Of a DNA stretch of 64,000 nt, positions 1-8,087 are shown piece by piece. Source of the stretch: Natronosporangium hydrolyticum (GTDB lineage: Bacteria > Actinomycetota > Actinomycetes > Mycobacteriales > Micromonosporaceae); the NCBI RefSeq assembly GCF_016925615.1, contig NZ_CP070499.1:1178001-1242000 (forward strand), read 5' to 3'. The notes beneath the pieces were generated by a model. That model did no database searches, was not told the DNA's origin, and worked only from the letters and a program-made list of their open reading frames with translations. The translations under genes and the position numbers were made by a program. How positions within the stretch are numbered: position 1 is the first letter of the stretch; every line of letters starts with the position of its first letter.

Positions 1-87
1 GCCTGGGTCCTACTCGTAATCATCGGAGGGTTCACCGCCGTGAACTTCCTGGCCGCGAAGTACTGGGTGTTCTATGGTGACGACTAA
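1..87 (+). CDS. Carbohydrate ABC transporter permease, C-terminal end only
   Basis: Only the last 28 codons are in the window. They read through a hydrophobic segment (WVLLVIIGGFTAVNFLAAKY) and end WVFYGDD before TAA at 85-87. The stop overlaps the start of the next permease gene by 14 bp, which is typical of the two inner-membrane subunits of a CUT1 sugar importer. The upstream-permease assignment is inferred from this coupling and the terminal membrane segment; the conserved EAA loop lies outside the window. Confidence 0.6.
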   Translation, partial: AWVLLVIIGGFTAVNFLAAKYWVFYGDD

Positions 88-976
88 GCCGACCACGGTC
101 CCCGATCCGGCGCGGTCGCAGCGAATGCAGCGGCCGCCGCAGATCAACCGGGGTCGAGTCAAAGGCCTGCTGATCCATGTCGGACTCATTACGTTCGGCC
201 TGGTGATGCTGTATCCGCTGCTGTGGATGATCTCCAGCGCCTTTACCCCGACCGAGCTGATCTTCCGTGAGCCGGGGCTATGGCCCAGCCAGCCCACCCT
301 GGAAAATTTCCGGGACGGGTGGACGGCGCTGCGCCACCCGTTCCACCGATACATCTTCAACTCGATGGTGATCGTCTTCGGTGCGGTGATCGGGAATCTC
401 CTGGCCTGCTCGATGGCGGCGTACGCGTTCGCCCGGCTCAACTTCCGGGGCCGGAAGTGGTACTTCGCGATCATGCTCGGCACCATCATGCTCCCCATCC
501 ACGTTGTGATCGTGCCGCAGTACATCCTCTTCGCCCAGCTCGACTGGATCAACACCTTCTATCCGTTGATCGTGCCGAAATTCCTGGCCACCGACGCGTT
601 CTTCATCTTTCTGATGGTGCAGTTCATCCGCGGCCTGCCAAAGGAGCTGGACGAGGCCGCCCGGATCGACGGCTGTAACCATTGGGGGATCTACTGGCGG
701 GTGATCCTGCCACTGTCGATGCCGGCGCTGGCGACCACCGCGATCTTTACCTTCATCTGGACCTGGAACGACTTCTTCAGCCAGCTGATCTTCCTTGCGG
801 ACCCAGATCTGGCTACTGTGCCGCTGGCGCTGCGGCTCTTCGTGGACTCGACCGGCTCGACCTCCTGGGGCCCGCTGTTCGCGATGTCCGTGGTCGCGCT
901 GGGGCCGATCTTCGGCTTTTTCCTGGCTGGTCAGCGATACCTTGTCCGAGGCATCGCGACCACCGGGATCAAATAG
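74..976 (+). CDS. Carbohydrate ABC transporter permease (MsmG/MalG type)
   Basis: This 300-aa inner-membrane subunit of a CUT1 sugar importer has a first membrane helix at about residues 30-52 (GLITFGLVMLYPLLWMISSA) and five further hydrophobic segments. The cytoplasmic EAA loop, which docks on the ATPase, is seen at about residues 190-215 as ELDEAARIDGCNHWGIYWR. The ATG at 74 lies inside the end of the preceding permease gene, so the two are translationally coupled. The substrate-binding lipoprotein follows 111 bp downstream. No ATPase gene is present; these importers commonly share one MsiK-type ATPase encoded elsewhere. The substrate cannot be read from the sequence, but the neighbouring catabolic operon and LacI regulator suggest a monosaccharide or a small glycoside. 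Confidence 0.93.
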   Translation: MVTTKPTTVPDPARSQRMQRPPQINRGRVKGLLIHVGLITFGLVMLYPLLWMISSAFTPTELIFREPGLWPSQPTLENFRDGWTALRHPFHRYIFNSMVIVFGAVIGNLLACSMAAYAFARLNFRGRKWYFAIMLGTIMLPIHVVIVPQYILFAQLDWINTFYPLIVPKFLATDAFFIFLMVQFIRGLPKELDEAARIDGCNHWGIYWRVILPLSMPALATTAIFTFIWTWNDFFSQLIFLADPDLATVPLALRLFVDSTGSTSWGPLFAMSVVALGPIFGFFLAGQRYLVRGIATTGIK

Positions 977-1087
977 GACGTCCGCTCGTCCTCGCCATGG
1001 TGAGTATTTGAACCGGAAGGAGCAGGACCGGGCACCTGGGATCGCGGCATCGCGACCCGGATCGGATTTATTGAGAGGAGCAGCACC

Positions 1088-2374
1088 GTGCGAAGAAGTA
1101 TGCGATTCGGCCGCCAGTCGGTCGTGGTCGGCTTTGCGCTGGCACTGGTCGCCAGCGGATGCGGCGACAGTGGTGGCGACGACACAACGGTAACCCTCCA
1201 GTTTTCGTGGTGGGGGTCGGACTCCCGGCACGACGAGACTCAGCAGATCATCGACGCCTTTGAGGCGGCGAACCCCGACATCCGGATCAACGGCGACTTC
1301 ACCGACTGGAACTCCTACTGGGACCGGCTCGCCACCGCCACCGCCGGCGGCCGGCCGCCGGACATCATCACCCAGGAGGAGCGGTTCGTCAGCGAGTACG
1401 TCGCGAACAACCAGCTGCTCGACCTGAACACACTGCCGGACGACGCCCTCGACCTGAACCACCTGGACGAAGCCGCCCTGGCCGCTGGTGAGATTGGTGA
1501 TGGGCTATACGCGATCGCGACCGGGGTCAACGCCTTCACGATCGTGGCCGACCCGGAGATCTTCGACGAGGCCGGGGTCGAGCTGCCCGACGACACCACC
1601 TGGACCTGGCAGGACTACCTCGACCTCTCGGTGGAGATCTCCGAGAGCGGCGCCGGCTACGGCGCCCAGGTCTTCGGCACCAACGAGGCCGGTTTCAACG
1701 CCTACGCGCGGCAGCGGGGCGAGTCGCTCTACCAGGCGGACGGCGGCCTCGGCTTCTCGGCCGAGACGCTGGCCGAGTGGTGGACGCTGTCGCTGGACCA
1801 GACGCTCCTCGGCGGCGCGCCGGAGGCCACCGAGTCGGTGGAGATCGGCTCCTCCGGTCCGGACCAGTCGTTGCTGGCGACCAACGACGGCGCGATGGGC
1901 TTCTGGTGGACCAACCAGCTCGGCGCGCTCGCCGGCGCCGCCGGCCGAGACCTGGTGTTGTTGCGCCAGCCCGGCGAGGCCGACGGTCAGCGGCCCGGCA
2001 TGTACCTCAAGCCGGCGATGTTCTATTCGATTTCGGCCAACACCGACCACCCAGAGGAGGCGGCCCGCTTCGTCGACTACCTGCTCAACAGTGCCGAGGC
2101 CGCGGAGATCATGCTGACCGACCGGGGGTTGCCGGCGAATCTCGAGGTGCGGGAAGCGATCCAACCGCTGCTGCCCGAGACCGAGCAGCAGGTCAGCGAG
2201 TTCCTGGCGGAGATTACCCCGGAGCTGGCGGACCCGCCGCCACCACCGCCGACCGGCGCCGGCGAGGCCGTCGACATCATGCAGCGGCTGCACGAGGAGG
2301 TGCTGTTCGAACGGATGACGCCGATCGAGGCGGCCGAACAGTTCATGCAGGAGCTCGAGGCCGCCACTAGCTAA
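1088..2374 (+). CDS. Extracellular sugar-binding lipoprotein of ABC importer
   Basis: This 428-aa family 1 solute-binding protein is the external receptor of the sugar importer. The N-terminus is a lipoprotein signal (basic RRSMRFGRQ, hydrophobic core, lipobox LVASGC) followed by an acidic Gly/Asp linker. The mature part begins TLQFSWWGSDSRHDETQQII, a typical start of the family. A Pro-rich stretch (DPPPPPPTG) lies near residue 380. The GTG start at 1088 is preceded by GAGAGGAG. The gene is last in the transporter operon and is followed at once by a long hairpin. Ligand unknown. Confidence 0.93.
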   Translation: MRRSMRFGRQSVVVGFALALVASGCGDSGGDDTTVTLQFSWWGSDSRHDETQQIIDAFEAANPDIRINGDFTDWNSYWDRLATATAGGRPPDIITQEERFVSEYVANNQLLDLNTLPDDALDLNHLDEAALAAGEIGDGLYAIATGVNAFTIVADPEIFDEAGVELPDDTTWTWQDYLDLSVEISESGAGYGAQVFGTNEAGFNAYARQRGESLYQADGGLGFSAETLAEWWTLSLDQTLLGGAPEATESVEIGSSGPDQSLLATNDGAMGFWWTNQLGALAGAAGRDLVLLRQPGEADGQRPGMYLKPAMFYSISANTDHPEEAARFVDYLLNSAEAAEIMLTDRGLPANLEVREAIQPLLPETEQQVSEFLAEITPELADPPPPPPTGAGEAVDIMQRLHEEVLFERMTPIEAAEQFMQELEAATS

Positions 2375-2393
2375 CCGCCCGCCCCGGCCTCGT

Positions 2394-2457
2394 GGCCGAT
2401 CATGAGCTTGTTGGCCGACACGCCCCGGCGTGTCGGCCAACAAGCTCATGATCGGCC
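2394..2457. terminator. Perfect 31-bp inverted repeat between convergent genes
   Basis: The arms 2394-2424 and 2427-2457 are exact reverse complements separated by two bases (CC). The hairpin begins 19 bp after the stop of the binding-protein gene and ends 19 bp before the stop of the converging isomerase gene, so it can end transcripts from both sides. There is no U-tract, as is usual in actinobacteria. Its length and perfection exceed what termination needs; it may belong to a dispersed repeat family. Confidence 0.8.
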
Positions 2458-2476
2458 GGAAGTGATCGGCGCGAAG

Positions 2477-3289
2477 TCACGGGGCGGGGAACGAGTCGAT
2501 GGTGGCGGCGAGGATATCCTGGCCCGGTTGTGCCCACAGTGTTTCGTTGAAGATCTCGACCTCGATTGGTCCGGTGTAGCCAGCGGCCTCGACGGCCGTG
2601 TGGAACCGACCGAAGTCGATGCACCCCTGCCCGGGCAGGCCGCGACCGGTGAGCACCCCGGCCGGCAGCGGCGTGACCCAGTCGGCGAGCTGATAGCAGC
2701 TGATCCGCCCAGCGGCACCGGCCCGCGCGATCGCCGCCCAGACACGGTCATCCCACCAGAGGTGGTACGTGTCCACTACTACCCCCACGACCTCCGCCGG
2801 GTACGGCGCGGCGAGCGCGAGCGCCTGGTCGAGTGTGGAGACAACACACCGGTCGGCCGCGTACATCGGGTGGAGCGGTTCGATCGCCAGCTGCACTCCG
2901 GCGGCGTGGGCGTGGGCCACCAGGGCCCCGATCGCATCGCCGACCCGGGCGCGGGCGGCGGCGAGGTCTGGTTCGTCGGCCGGCAGACCACCGCTGACCA
3001 GCACCAGCACCGGGGCGCCGAGCGTGGCGGCTTCGTCGATGGCGCGCCGGTTCTCGTCGTACCAGCCCGGCTGCTGGAAGAACCCGCCGCGGCACAGCGA
3101 GGTGACCTGTAGGCCGGCGGAGCGTACCTGGGCGGCCGCCTGCCCGACGCCGACCTCGGCGACTGATTCGCGCCAGAGCCCGACGCCGCGCAGGCCGGCG
3201 GCGGCGCAGCCGGCTACCATCTCGGTGAGCGGCCAGTGTTTGGCCGTGGCCTGGTTGAACGAGAGCCGGGGCGAGGGTCCATCGGTCAC
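2477..3289 (-). CDS. Sugar phosphate isomerase/epimerase family TIM-barrel protein
   Basis: This 270-aa protein is similar in layout to the xylose-isomerase-like TIM barrels (IolE/IolI/hydroxypyruvate isomerase group). It begins with LSFNQATAKHWPLTEMVAGC, and it carries the metal-binding acid and His residues typical of the fold in IEPLHPMY, VVDTYHLWWDD and the terminal EVEIFNE. It is the last gene of a three-gene minus-strand operon, and its start overlaps the DUF993 stop by 4 bp. The family catalyses isomerisation or epimerisation of keto-sugars or inosose. The exact substrate is unknown; the partners (an NAD-dependent sugar dehydrogenase and an aldolase-like protein) suggest stepwise breakdown of one imported sugar. 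Confidence 0.88.
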   Translation of the reverse strand: MTDGPSPRLSFNQATAKHWPLTEMVAGCAAAGLRGVGLWRESVAEVGVGQAAAQVRSAGLQVTSLCRGGFFQQPGWYDENRRAIDEAATLGAPVLVLVSGGLPADEPDLAAARARVGDAIGALVAHAHAAGVQLAIEPLHPMYAADRCVVSTLDQALALAAPYPAEVVGVVVDTYHLWWDDRVWAAIARAGAAGRISCYQLADWVTPLPAGVLTGRGLPGQGCIDFGRFHTAVEAAGYTGPIEVEIFNETLWAQPGQDILAATIDSFPAP

Positions 3290-4437
3290 TGCGGCACCCC
3301 GCAGACGGAGAAGAACGCCCGGGCGCGGGCGGCAGCGAGTTGCGGGTCGGGCAACAGCCCGGCGGCTGCGGCCAGGATCAGCGCCTGCGCCAGATGGACC
3401 GGTGACCGGCCGGACTGCCCGCCACCGACCATTGTGAAGTGCGTCTGATGGCCGGCCAGCCAGGCCAACCAGGCGATGCCGGTCTTGTAGTACTGAGTGG
3501 GCGCAGCGAAGATATGGCGCGAAAGCGGCACGGTCGGCGCCATCGCGGCCGCATATCCGCTGTCGTCACCGGCGTCGAGCGCGTGCAGGGCGGCGGCCGC
3601 AGCCGGCGCGATCGCGGCGAAGATCCCGAGCAGCGCGTCGGAGTAGCCCTGCTCGTCGCCGCGGATCAACTCCGGGTAGTGGAAGTCGTCGCCGGTGTAG
3701 AGCCGCACGCCGGCCGGGAGCCGGCGTCGCATCGCGACCTCGCGTTCGGCGTCCAACAGCGACAGCTTGATCCCGTCGATCCGGTCCGGGTGCGCCGCGA
3801 TCAGCGACAGCACCGTCTCGGTGGCGGCGTCCAGGTCGTCGGCGCCCCAGTAGCCGGCGAGCGCCGGGTCGAACGCCTCACCCAGCCAATGCAGCAGGAC
3901 CGGGCGGTCAGCGCTGGTCAGCAGGTGATCGTAGAGCTGGAGATAGTCATCGGCGGACCGGGCCGCGGCGGCGAGGTGCCGGCTGCACATCAGCACCGGC
4001 AGCGCGCCGGCTTGGCTGACATCAGCGAGCTGCTGCTCGTACGCGGCCCGGACCTGATCGAGCGTCGCCGGGCCGGGCGGCAACTGGTCGGTAGCGACTC
4101 CGGCGACGATCGCCCCGCCCACCTCCCGGGCCTCGGCGCAGCTGCGCCGGATCAGCTCCCTGGTCGCCGGGTAGTCCAGGCCCATGCCGCGCTGGGCGGT
4201 GTCCATCGCCTCGGCGACCCCGAAGCCATGCCGCCACAAGTGATGCCGGAAGGCTAGCGTGGTGTCCCAGTCGAGGGTCGCCGGCTGGCCGGGACCGTTC
4301 TCAGCGGTCGGGTCGGGCACCACATGGGCCGCCGCGTACGCCACCCGGGAGCGGAACGGGTGCGTGGGCACGGGCCAGCCGTCGCCAGCCGGGAGGCGGA
4401 GCTCCTCGCCGCCGGGCAGCGTCACCCGGGTGCTCAT
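3286..4437 (-). CDS. DUF993 family (dihydrodipicolinate synthase-like) protein
   Basis: This 383-aa protein is recognised as the DUF993 relatives of dihydrodipicolinate synthase, Schiff-base aldolases with a TIM barrel. The chosen ATG at 4437 gives MSTRVTLPGGEELRLPAG and overlaps the upstream stop by ATGA; longer upstream reading in the same frame lacks family-like sequence. Conserved-looking blocks include LAFRHHLWRHGFGVAEAMDT near residue 75, GIKLSLLD near 240 and the ending QLAAARARAFFSVCGVP. Reaction unproven. It lies between the oxidoreductase and isomerase genes, so a retro-aldol or dehydration step in the same sugar pathway is a fair inference. Confidence 0.85.
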   Translation of the reverse strand: MSTRVTLPGGEELRLPAGDGWPVPTHPFRSRVAYAAAHVVPDPTAENGPGQPATLDWDTTLAFRHHLWRHGFGVAEAMDTAQRGMGLDYPATRELIRRSCAEAREVGGAIVAGVATDQLPPGPATLDQVRAAYEQQLADVSQAGALPVLMCSRHLAAAARSADDYLQLYDHLLTSADRPVLLHWLGEAFDPALAGYWGADDLDAATETVLSLIAAHPDRIDGIKLSLLDAEREVAMRRRLPAGVRLYTGDDFHYPELIRGDEQGYSDALLGIFAAIAPAAAAALHALDAGDDSGYAAAMAPTVPLSRHIFAAPTQYYKTGIAWLAWLAGHQTHFTMVGGGQSGRSPVHLAQALILAAAAGLLPDPQLAAARARAFFSVCGVPQ

Positions 4438-5582
4438 GCCAGCTCCGGCAACGGAAGCCGGCGGCCGTCCCGGGCCGACTGCAGGCCGAGCTCGGCTAGC
4501 TGCACCCCGCGGGCGCCGGCCCACAGGTCGAACTGGTGCGGCCGGTCGGCGACCACGTCGGAAAGGAACTGCTCCCACTGGGCCCGGAAGCCGTTGTCGA
4601 ACTGGTCGTTGTCTGGCACCGGTTGCCACTGGGACCGGAAATCCTCGCCCCCGGGGAGGTCAGGATTCCAGACCGGCTTCGGGGTTGCCGCGCGGTGTTG
4701 GACATGACAGTGGTGCAGCCCGGCGACCGCGCTGCCCTCGACCCCGTCGACCTGGAACTCGACCAACTCGTCGCGGTGCACTCGGACCGCCCACGACGAG
4801 TTGATCTGCGCGACCACCCCGCCCGCCAGTTCGAAGATGCCGTAGGCAGCGTCCTCGGCGGTGGCGTCGTAGGGCTCGCCCTGCTCGTCCCAGCGGCGGG
4901 GCAGATGAGTGGCGGTGTGGGCAGTAACCGTCCGCACCGGTCCGAACAGGTGCTCTAGCAGGTAGTGCCAGTGCGGGAACATGTCGGAGACGATCCCGCC
5001 GCCGTCGGCGGCCCGGTAGTTCCACGAAGGACGCTGGGCCGGCTGCCAGTCACCCTCGAAGACCCAGTAGCCGAACTCGCCGCGTACCGACAGCACCCGG
5101 CCGAAGAAGCCGCCGTCCAGCAGTCGTTTCAGCTTGCGGAGTCCGGGCAGGAACAGCTTGTCGGCGACCACGCCGTGCCGGATCCCTGCCGCGTCCGCCG
5201 CCCGAGCCAGCTCGACCGCGCCGGTCAACGACTCGGCGACCGGCTTCTCGGTGTAGATGTGCTTGCCGGCGGCGATCGCCGCGGCGAGCGCCGGCTGGCG
5301 GGCCGAGGTCAGCTGGGCGTCGAAGTAGATCTGGACGTCCGGGCGAGCGAGCGCGGCGGTCAGGTCGGTGGTCCAGTCGGTCAGGCCGTGCCGGCCGGCG
5401 ATGTCGGCGAGCTTGGCTTCGTTGCGTCCGACCAGCACCAGTTCGGGAATCAACCGTTCGCCATCGGCGAGCGGCAGGCCGCCGGCTTCCCGGATCGCGA
5501 GTAGCGACCGGAGCAGGTGCTGCCGGTAGCCCATCCGTCCGGTGACGCCGTTGACGATGATGCCGATCGTCTTGCTCTGCAT
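4434..5582 (-). CDS. Gfo/Idh/MocA family sugar oxidoreductase
   Basis: This 382-aa NAD(P)-dependent dehydrogenase has an N-terminal Rossmann fold starting TIGIIVNGVTGRMGYRQHLL, an unusual version of the GxGxxG loop. The family signature EKPVAESL lies near residue 138. The C-terminal alpha/beta substrate domain has WNYRAADGGGIVSDMFPHW. The ATG at 5582 is preferred to a GTG 15 bp upstream because GGAG stands 5 bases before it. First gene of the three-gene catabolic operon, divergent from a LacI regulator; the operator-like sequence at 5604-5617 lies directly upstream. It probably oxidises the imported sugar to a keto-sugar; the substrate is inferred only from context. Confidence 0.9.
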   Translation of the reverse strand: MQSKTIGIIVNGVTGRMGYRQHLLRSLLAIREAGGLPLADGERLIPELVLVGRNEAKLADIAGRHGLTDWTTDLTAALARPDVQIYFDAQLTSARQPALAAAIAAGKHIYTEKPVAESLTGAVELARAADAAGIRHGVVADKLFLPGLRKLKRLLDGGFFGRVLSVRGEFGYWVFEGDWQPAQRPSWNYRAADGGGIVSDMFPHWHYLLEHLFGPVRTVTAHTATHLPRRWDEQGEPYDATAEDAAYGIFELAGGVVAQINSSWAVRVHRDELVEFQVDGVEGSAVAGLHHCHVQHRAATPKPVWNPDLPGGEDFRSQWQPVPDNDQFDNGFRAQWEQFLSDVVADRPHQFDLWAGARGVQLAELGLQSARDGRRLPLPELA

Positions 5583-5603
5583 CGCTCCAGCCCTCACGTC
5601 CTA

Positions 5604-5617
5604 GGAAAGCGTTTTCC
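5604..5617. promoter_or_regulatory. LacI-family operator-like palindrome
   Basis: GGAAAGCGTTTTCC is a near-perfect palindrome around a central CG, of the GAAA-nCGn-TTTC class bound by LacI-family repressors. It lies 22 bp upstream of the oxidoreductase start and 120 bp upstream of the divergent lacI-type gene, so the adjacent regulator is the likely binder. Confidence 0.65.
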
Positions 5618-5621
5618 CGGC

Positions 5622-5671
5622 CAGCTTACGTGGCCGGTCCGACCGGTGCAAGCCACCGGTCACGTAAGCTG
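5622..5671. repeat. 17-bp inverted repeat in divergent promoter region
   Basis: Arms 5622-5638 and 5655-5671 match at 16 of 17 positions as reverse complements (outer part CAGCTTACGTG / CACGTAAGCTG), with a 16-bp spacer. The repeat lies between the oxidoreductase operon and the lacI-type gene, next to the shorter operator. It may be a second regulator site or form a hairpin in either leader transcript. Confidence 0.6.
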
Positions 5672-5738
5672 ACCGACAGCCGGTCGGCGCTGCTCGCCTC
5701 GCCGGCGCGAGCGATCGGTCGAGGGGAGACGTGGCCAG

Positions 5739-6755
5739 ATGGCGACGCTGGTAGAGGTGGCGCGACGGGCGGGAGTGTCGCCGGCGACCGCCTCCCGGAT
5801 CCTCTCCGGCAGCAGCAAACCGGTCTCCGAGGAACTGCGGCGCCGGGTGCTAGCGGCCGCCGAGACGCTGCAGTATGTGCCGAACGCGCACGCCCAGCAG
5901 CTGGCTCGGTCGCAGCCGACCGCGGTGGGCGTGATCGTGCACGACGTCTCCGACCCCTACTTCGCCGAGATCACCCGCGGGTTGCAGCGGGTCGCCACCG
6001 ACGCCGGCCGGCTGGTGTTCATCTGCAACAGTTACCGCGACCCGCGCCGGGAACGCGAGTATGTCGGCCTGTTGCATGGCCACCGGACGGCGGCGATCGT
6101 CCTCGCTGGCTCCGGGCACCACGACCGGCGCGCGGCCGCCGCGATCGCGGCGGCGCTGCGGCGGTACGCGCGCGACGGCGGGCGGGTCGCGGTGGTCGGC
6201 CGGCACCTGCACCACCCGGGCGACGAGGTGCTGCCCGACAACGAGGCCGGCGGTCGGCTCGCCGGCGCGGAACTCTACCGGCTGGGCCACCACCGGATCG
6301 GGGTGATCGCCGGCCCGCGAGACCTGACCACCACCTCTGACCGGCTGGCCGGGTTGCGGGCGGCCGCCCGGGCGCACAACCGGTCGCTGCCGGCCCGCCG
6401 GATCGCGTACGCCGACTTCGACCGGGAGTCCGGCGCCGCCGCGGCAGCTGCGTTACTCGACGCGGAGCCTGGTCTGACCGCGCTGGCGGTCCTGAACGAC
6501 ACCATGGCGATCGGCGCGTTGGCGGTCGCCCGCGAGCGGGCGCTGCGGGTACCCGGGCAGCTGTCGGTGGTGGGCTTCGACGACATGCCGATCGCGCGGG
6601 ACCTGGTGCCGGCGCTGACCACCGTCCGGTTGCCGCTGGCGGAGATCGGGGCGGAGGCGATGCGGCTGGCGTTGGCGACCAGTGGCGAGCCCCGGAGCGT
6701 GGCGATCGAGCCGGAGCTGGTGCGCCGCGCCAGTACCGCCACCGCCCCGGAGTAG
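5739..6755 (+). CDS. LacI family transcriptional regulator
   Basis: This 338-aa regulator has an N-terminal helix-turn-helix and hinge (TLVEVARRAGVSPATASRIL, then the hinge region ending PNAHAQQLAR at about residue 60). A periplasmic-binding-protein-like effector domain follows (VGVIVHDVSDPYFAEITRGL; later LSVVGFDDMPIARDLVPALT). It is divergent from the oxidoreductase/DUF993/isomerase operon with LacI-type operator sequence between them, so it probably represses that operon and perhaps the converging transporter until a sugar ligand binds. Confidence 0.95.
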   Translation: MATLVEVARRAGVSPATASRILSGSSKPVSEELRRRVLAAAETLQYVPNAHAQQLARSQPTAVGVIVHDVSDPYFAEITRGLQRVATDAGRLVFICNSYRDPRREREYVGLLHGHRTAAIVLAGSGHHDRRAAAAIAAALRRYARDGGRVAVVGRHLHHPGDEVLPDNEAGGRLAGAELYRLGHHRIGVIAGPRDLTTTSDRLAGLRAAARAHNRSLPARRIAYADFDRESGAAAAAALLDAEPGLTALAVLNDTMAIGALAVARERALRVPGQLSVVGFDDMPIARDLVPALTTVRLPLAEIGAEAMRLALATSGEPRSVAIEPELVRRASTATAPE

Positions 6756-6830
6756 ACCTCGATCATCGGTCGCCCCGTCCGGAACCAGCCGGCCAGCGCT
6801 CGCGTCCAACCGGTCAGGAGGTGCGAGCTG

Positions 6831-8087
6831 ATGGGTACCCGACGGATGCCGGCCGTACTACTGGCCGGAGTGTTACTGATCGCGGGGTGCGGCGGCGGGC
6901 CTGGATCCACCGCCGACCAGCCACCAGAGCCGGCCCCGTCGCCGGCCGGGCTGCTGACCGACCTCGCCGCGGCCGACGAGGCGGCGGTGGCCAGCGCGGT
7001 CAACGGATTCGGGTTCGATCTGTTCCGGGCAGTGGCGGTGCCGGACGAGAACACCGTCACCTCGCCGCTGTCGGCGGCGGTGCTGCTGTCGATGGTGCTC
7101 GCCGGCGCCGAGGGGGAGACCGCGGCGGAGCTCGCGCAGGTGCTGCGGCTCGCTGACACCCGCGATGTCCGGATGGGTGAGCTGCTGGGTCGGCTGGCCG
7201 AGACCGACGAGGTGCTGCTGGAGACGGCGAACGGCCTGTGGGCCGACCCCGAACTCCCGCTGCACGACGACTATCTTGGCTTCGTCCGGGACACCTTCAA
7301 TGCCACCGCTACCCAGGCCGATCTCGGTGCGCCAGCGACCGCCGAGGCGATCGACGACTGGGTCGCCGACCAGACGCAGGGGCGGATCGACGGGCTCGCG
7401 GCGGAGCTGGGGCTGCCCGACCCGGACGCCCCGCTGGTGTTGCTGAACACCGTCTACTTTCTGGGGGAGTGGGAGACCGAGTTCGATCCCGAGCAGACTG
7501 GGCCCCGACCGTTCCGGGTGCCGGGTGACGAGACCGTCGAGGTGCCGACGATGCAGCTGGCCGGGGCGGAGTTCGGCTATGCTGCCCGCGCCGGCTACGA
7601 GGTGCTGCGGCTCCCCTACGGTGCGGACGGTCGGTACGGGATGGAGATCTTCCTGCCGGCCCCGGCTACGCCGCTGAGCGACCTGGTCGGCGACCTCGAT
7701 CAGGACGAGTGGCGGGAAGCGGTGACGAGCCTGGCCCCGCGCACCGTCGACCTGCTGGCGTTGCCCAGGTTCCAGCTGGAGTGGGGCGCGCCGCTCGACG
7801 ACGCGTTGGTCGAAATGGGATTGGCGTCGGCTTTCACGCCGTACCAGGCAGACTTCTCCGGGATGTCCCCCGCAGAGCTGTACCTGGCGACGGTGGTCCA
7901 GAAGACATTCATCCAGGTCGACGAAGCTGGGACCGAGGCGGCCGCGGCCACCGGCGGTTCAATGGGGGTCACCGCCGCGGAGCCGGAGCTGCGGTTCGAG
8001 GTGGACCGCCCGTTCGCGGTCACCATCTCCGACCAGCAGACCGGCACCATCCTGTTTCTGGGGGCGGTCACCGACCCGCGGGGGTGA
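6831..8087 (+). CDS. Serpin family lipoprotein (serine protease inhibitor)
   Basis: This 418-aa serpin is attached to the outside of the membrane: the N-terminal signal ends in the lipobox LLIAGC, followed by a Pro-rich linker. The core carries serpin landmarks: TSPLSAAVLLSMVLAGAEGE near residue 75, LVLLNTVYFLGEWETEF near 200, and the C-terminal RPFAVTISDQQTGTILFLG. The reactive-centre loop hinge GTEAAAATGG starts at Gly367, with the small residues needed for loop insertion, so the protein should be inhibitory. Counting 15 residues from the hinge puts P1 at about Thr381 (GVTA), suggesting an elastase- or subtilisin-like target (inference). ATG at 6831 follows AGGAGGTG. Its end overlaps the converging membrane-protein gene by 20 bp. 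Confidence 0.93.
   Translation: MGTRRMPAVLLAGVLLIAGCGGGPGSTADQPPEPAPSPAGLLTDLAAADEAAVASAVNGFGFDLFRAVAVPDENTVTSPLSAAVLLSMVLAGAEGETAAELAQVLRLADTRDVRMGELLGRLAETDEVLLETANGLWADPELPLHDDYLGFVRDTFNATATQADLGAPATAEAIDDWVADQTQGRIDGLAAELGLPDPDAPLVLLNTVYFLGEWETEFDPEQTGPRPFRVPGDETVEVPTMQLAGAEFGYAARAGYEVLRLPYGADGRYGMEIFLPAPATPLSDLVGDLDQDEWREAVTSLAPRTVDLLALPRFQLEWGAPLDDALVEMGLASAFTPYQADFSGMSPAELYLATVVQKTFIQVDEAGTEAAAATGGSMGVTAAEPELRFEVDRPFAVTISDQQTGTILFLGAVTDPRG

Noticed and set aside
278-1462. Long open frame on the minus strand across the permease and binding-protein genes
   Set aside because: It lies opposite two clear genes, is low in hydrophobic order and rich in Arg/Gly/Pro, as expected for antisense reading in high-GC DNA.
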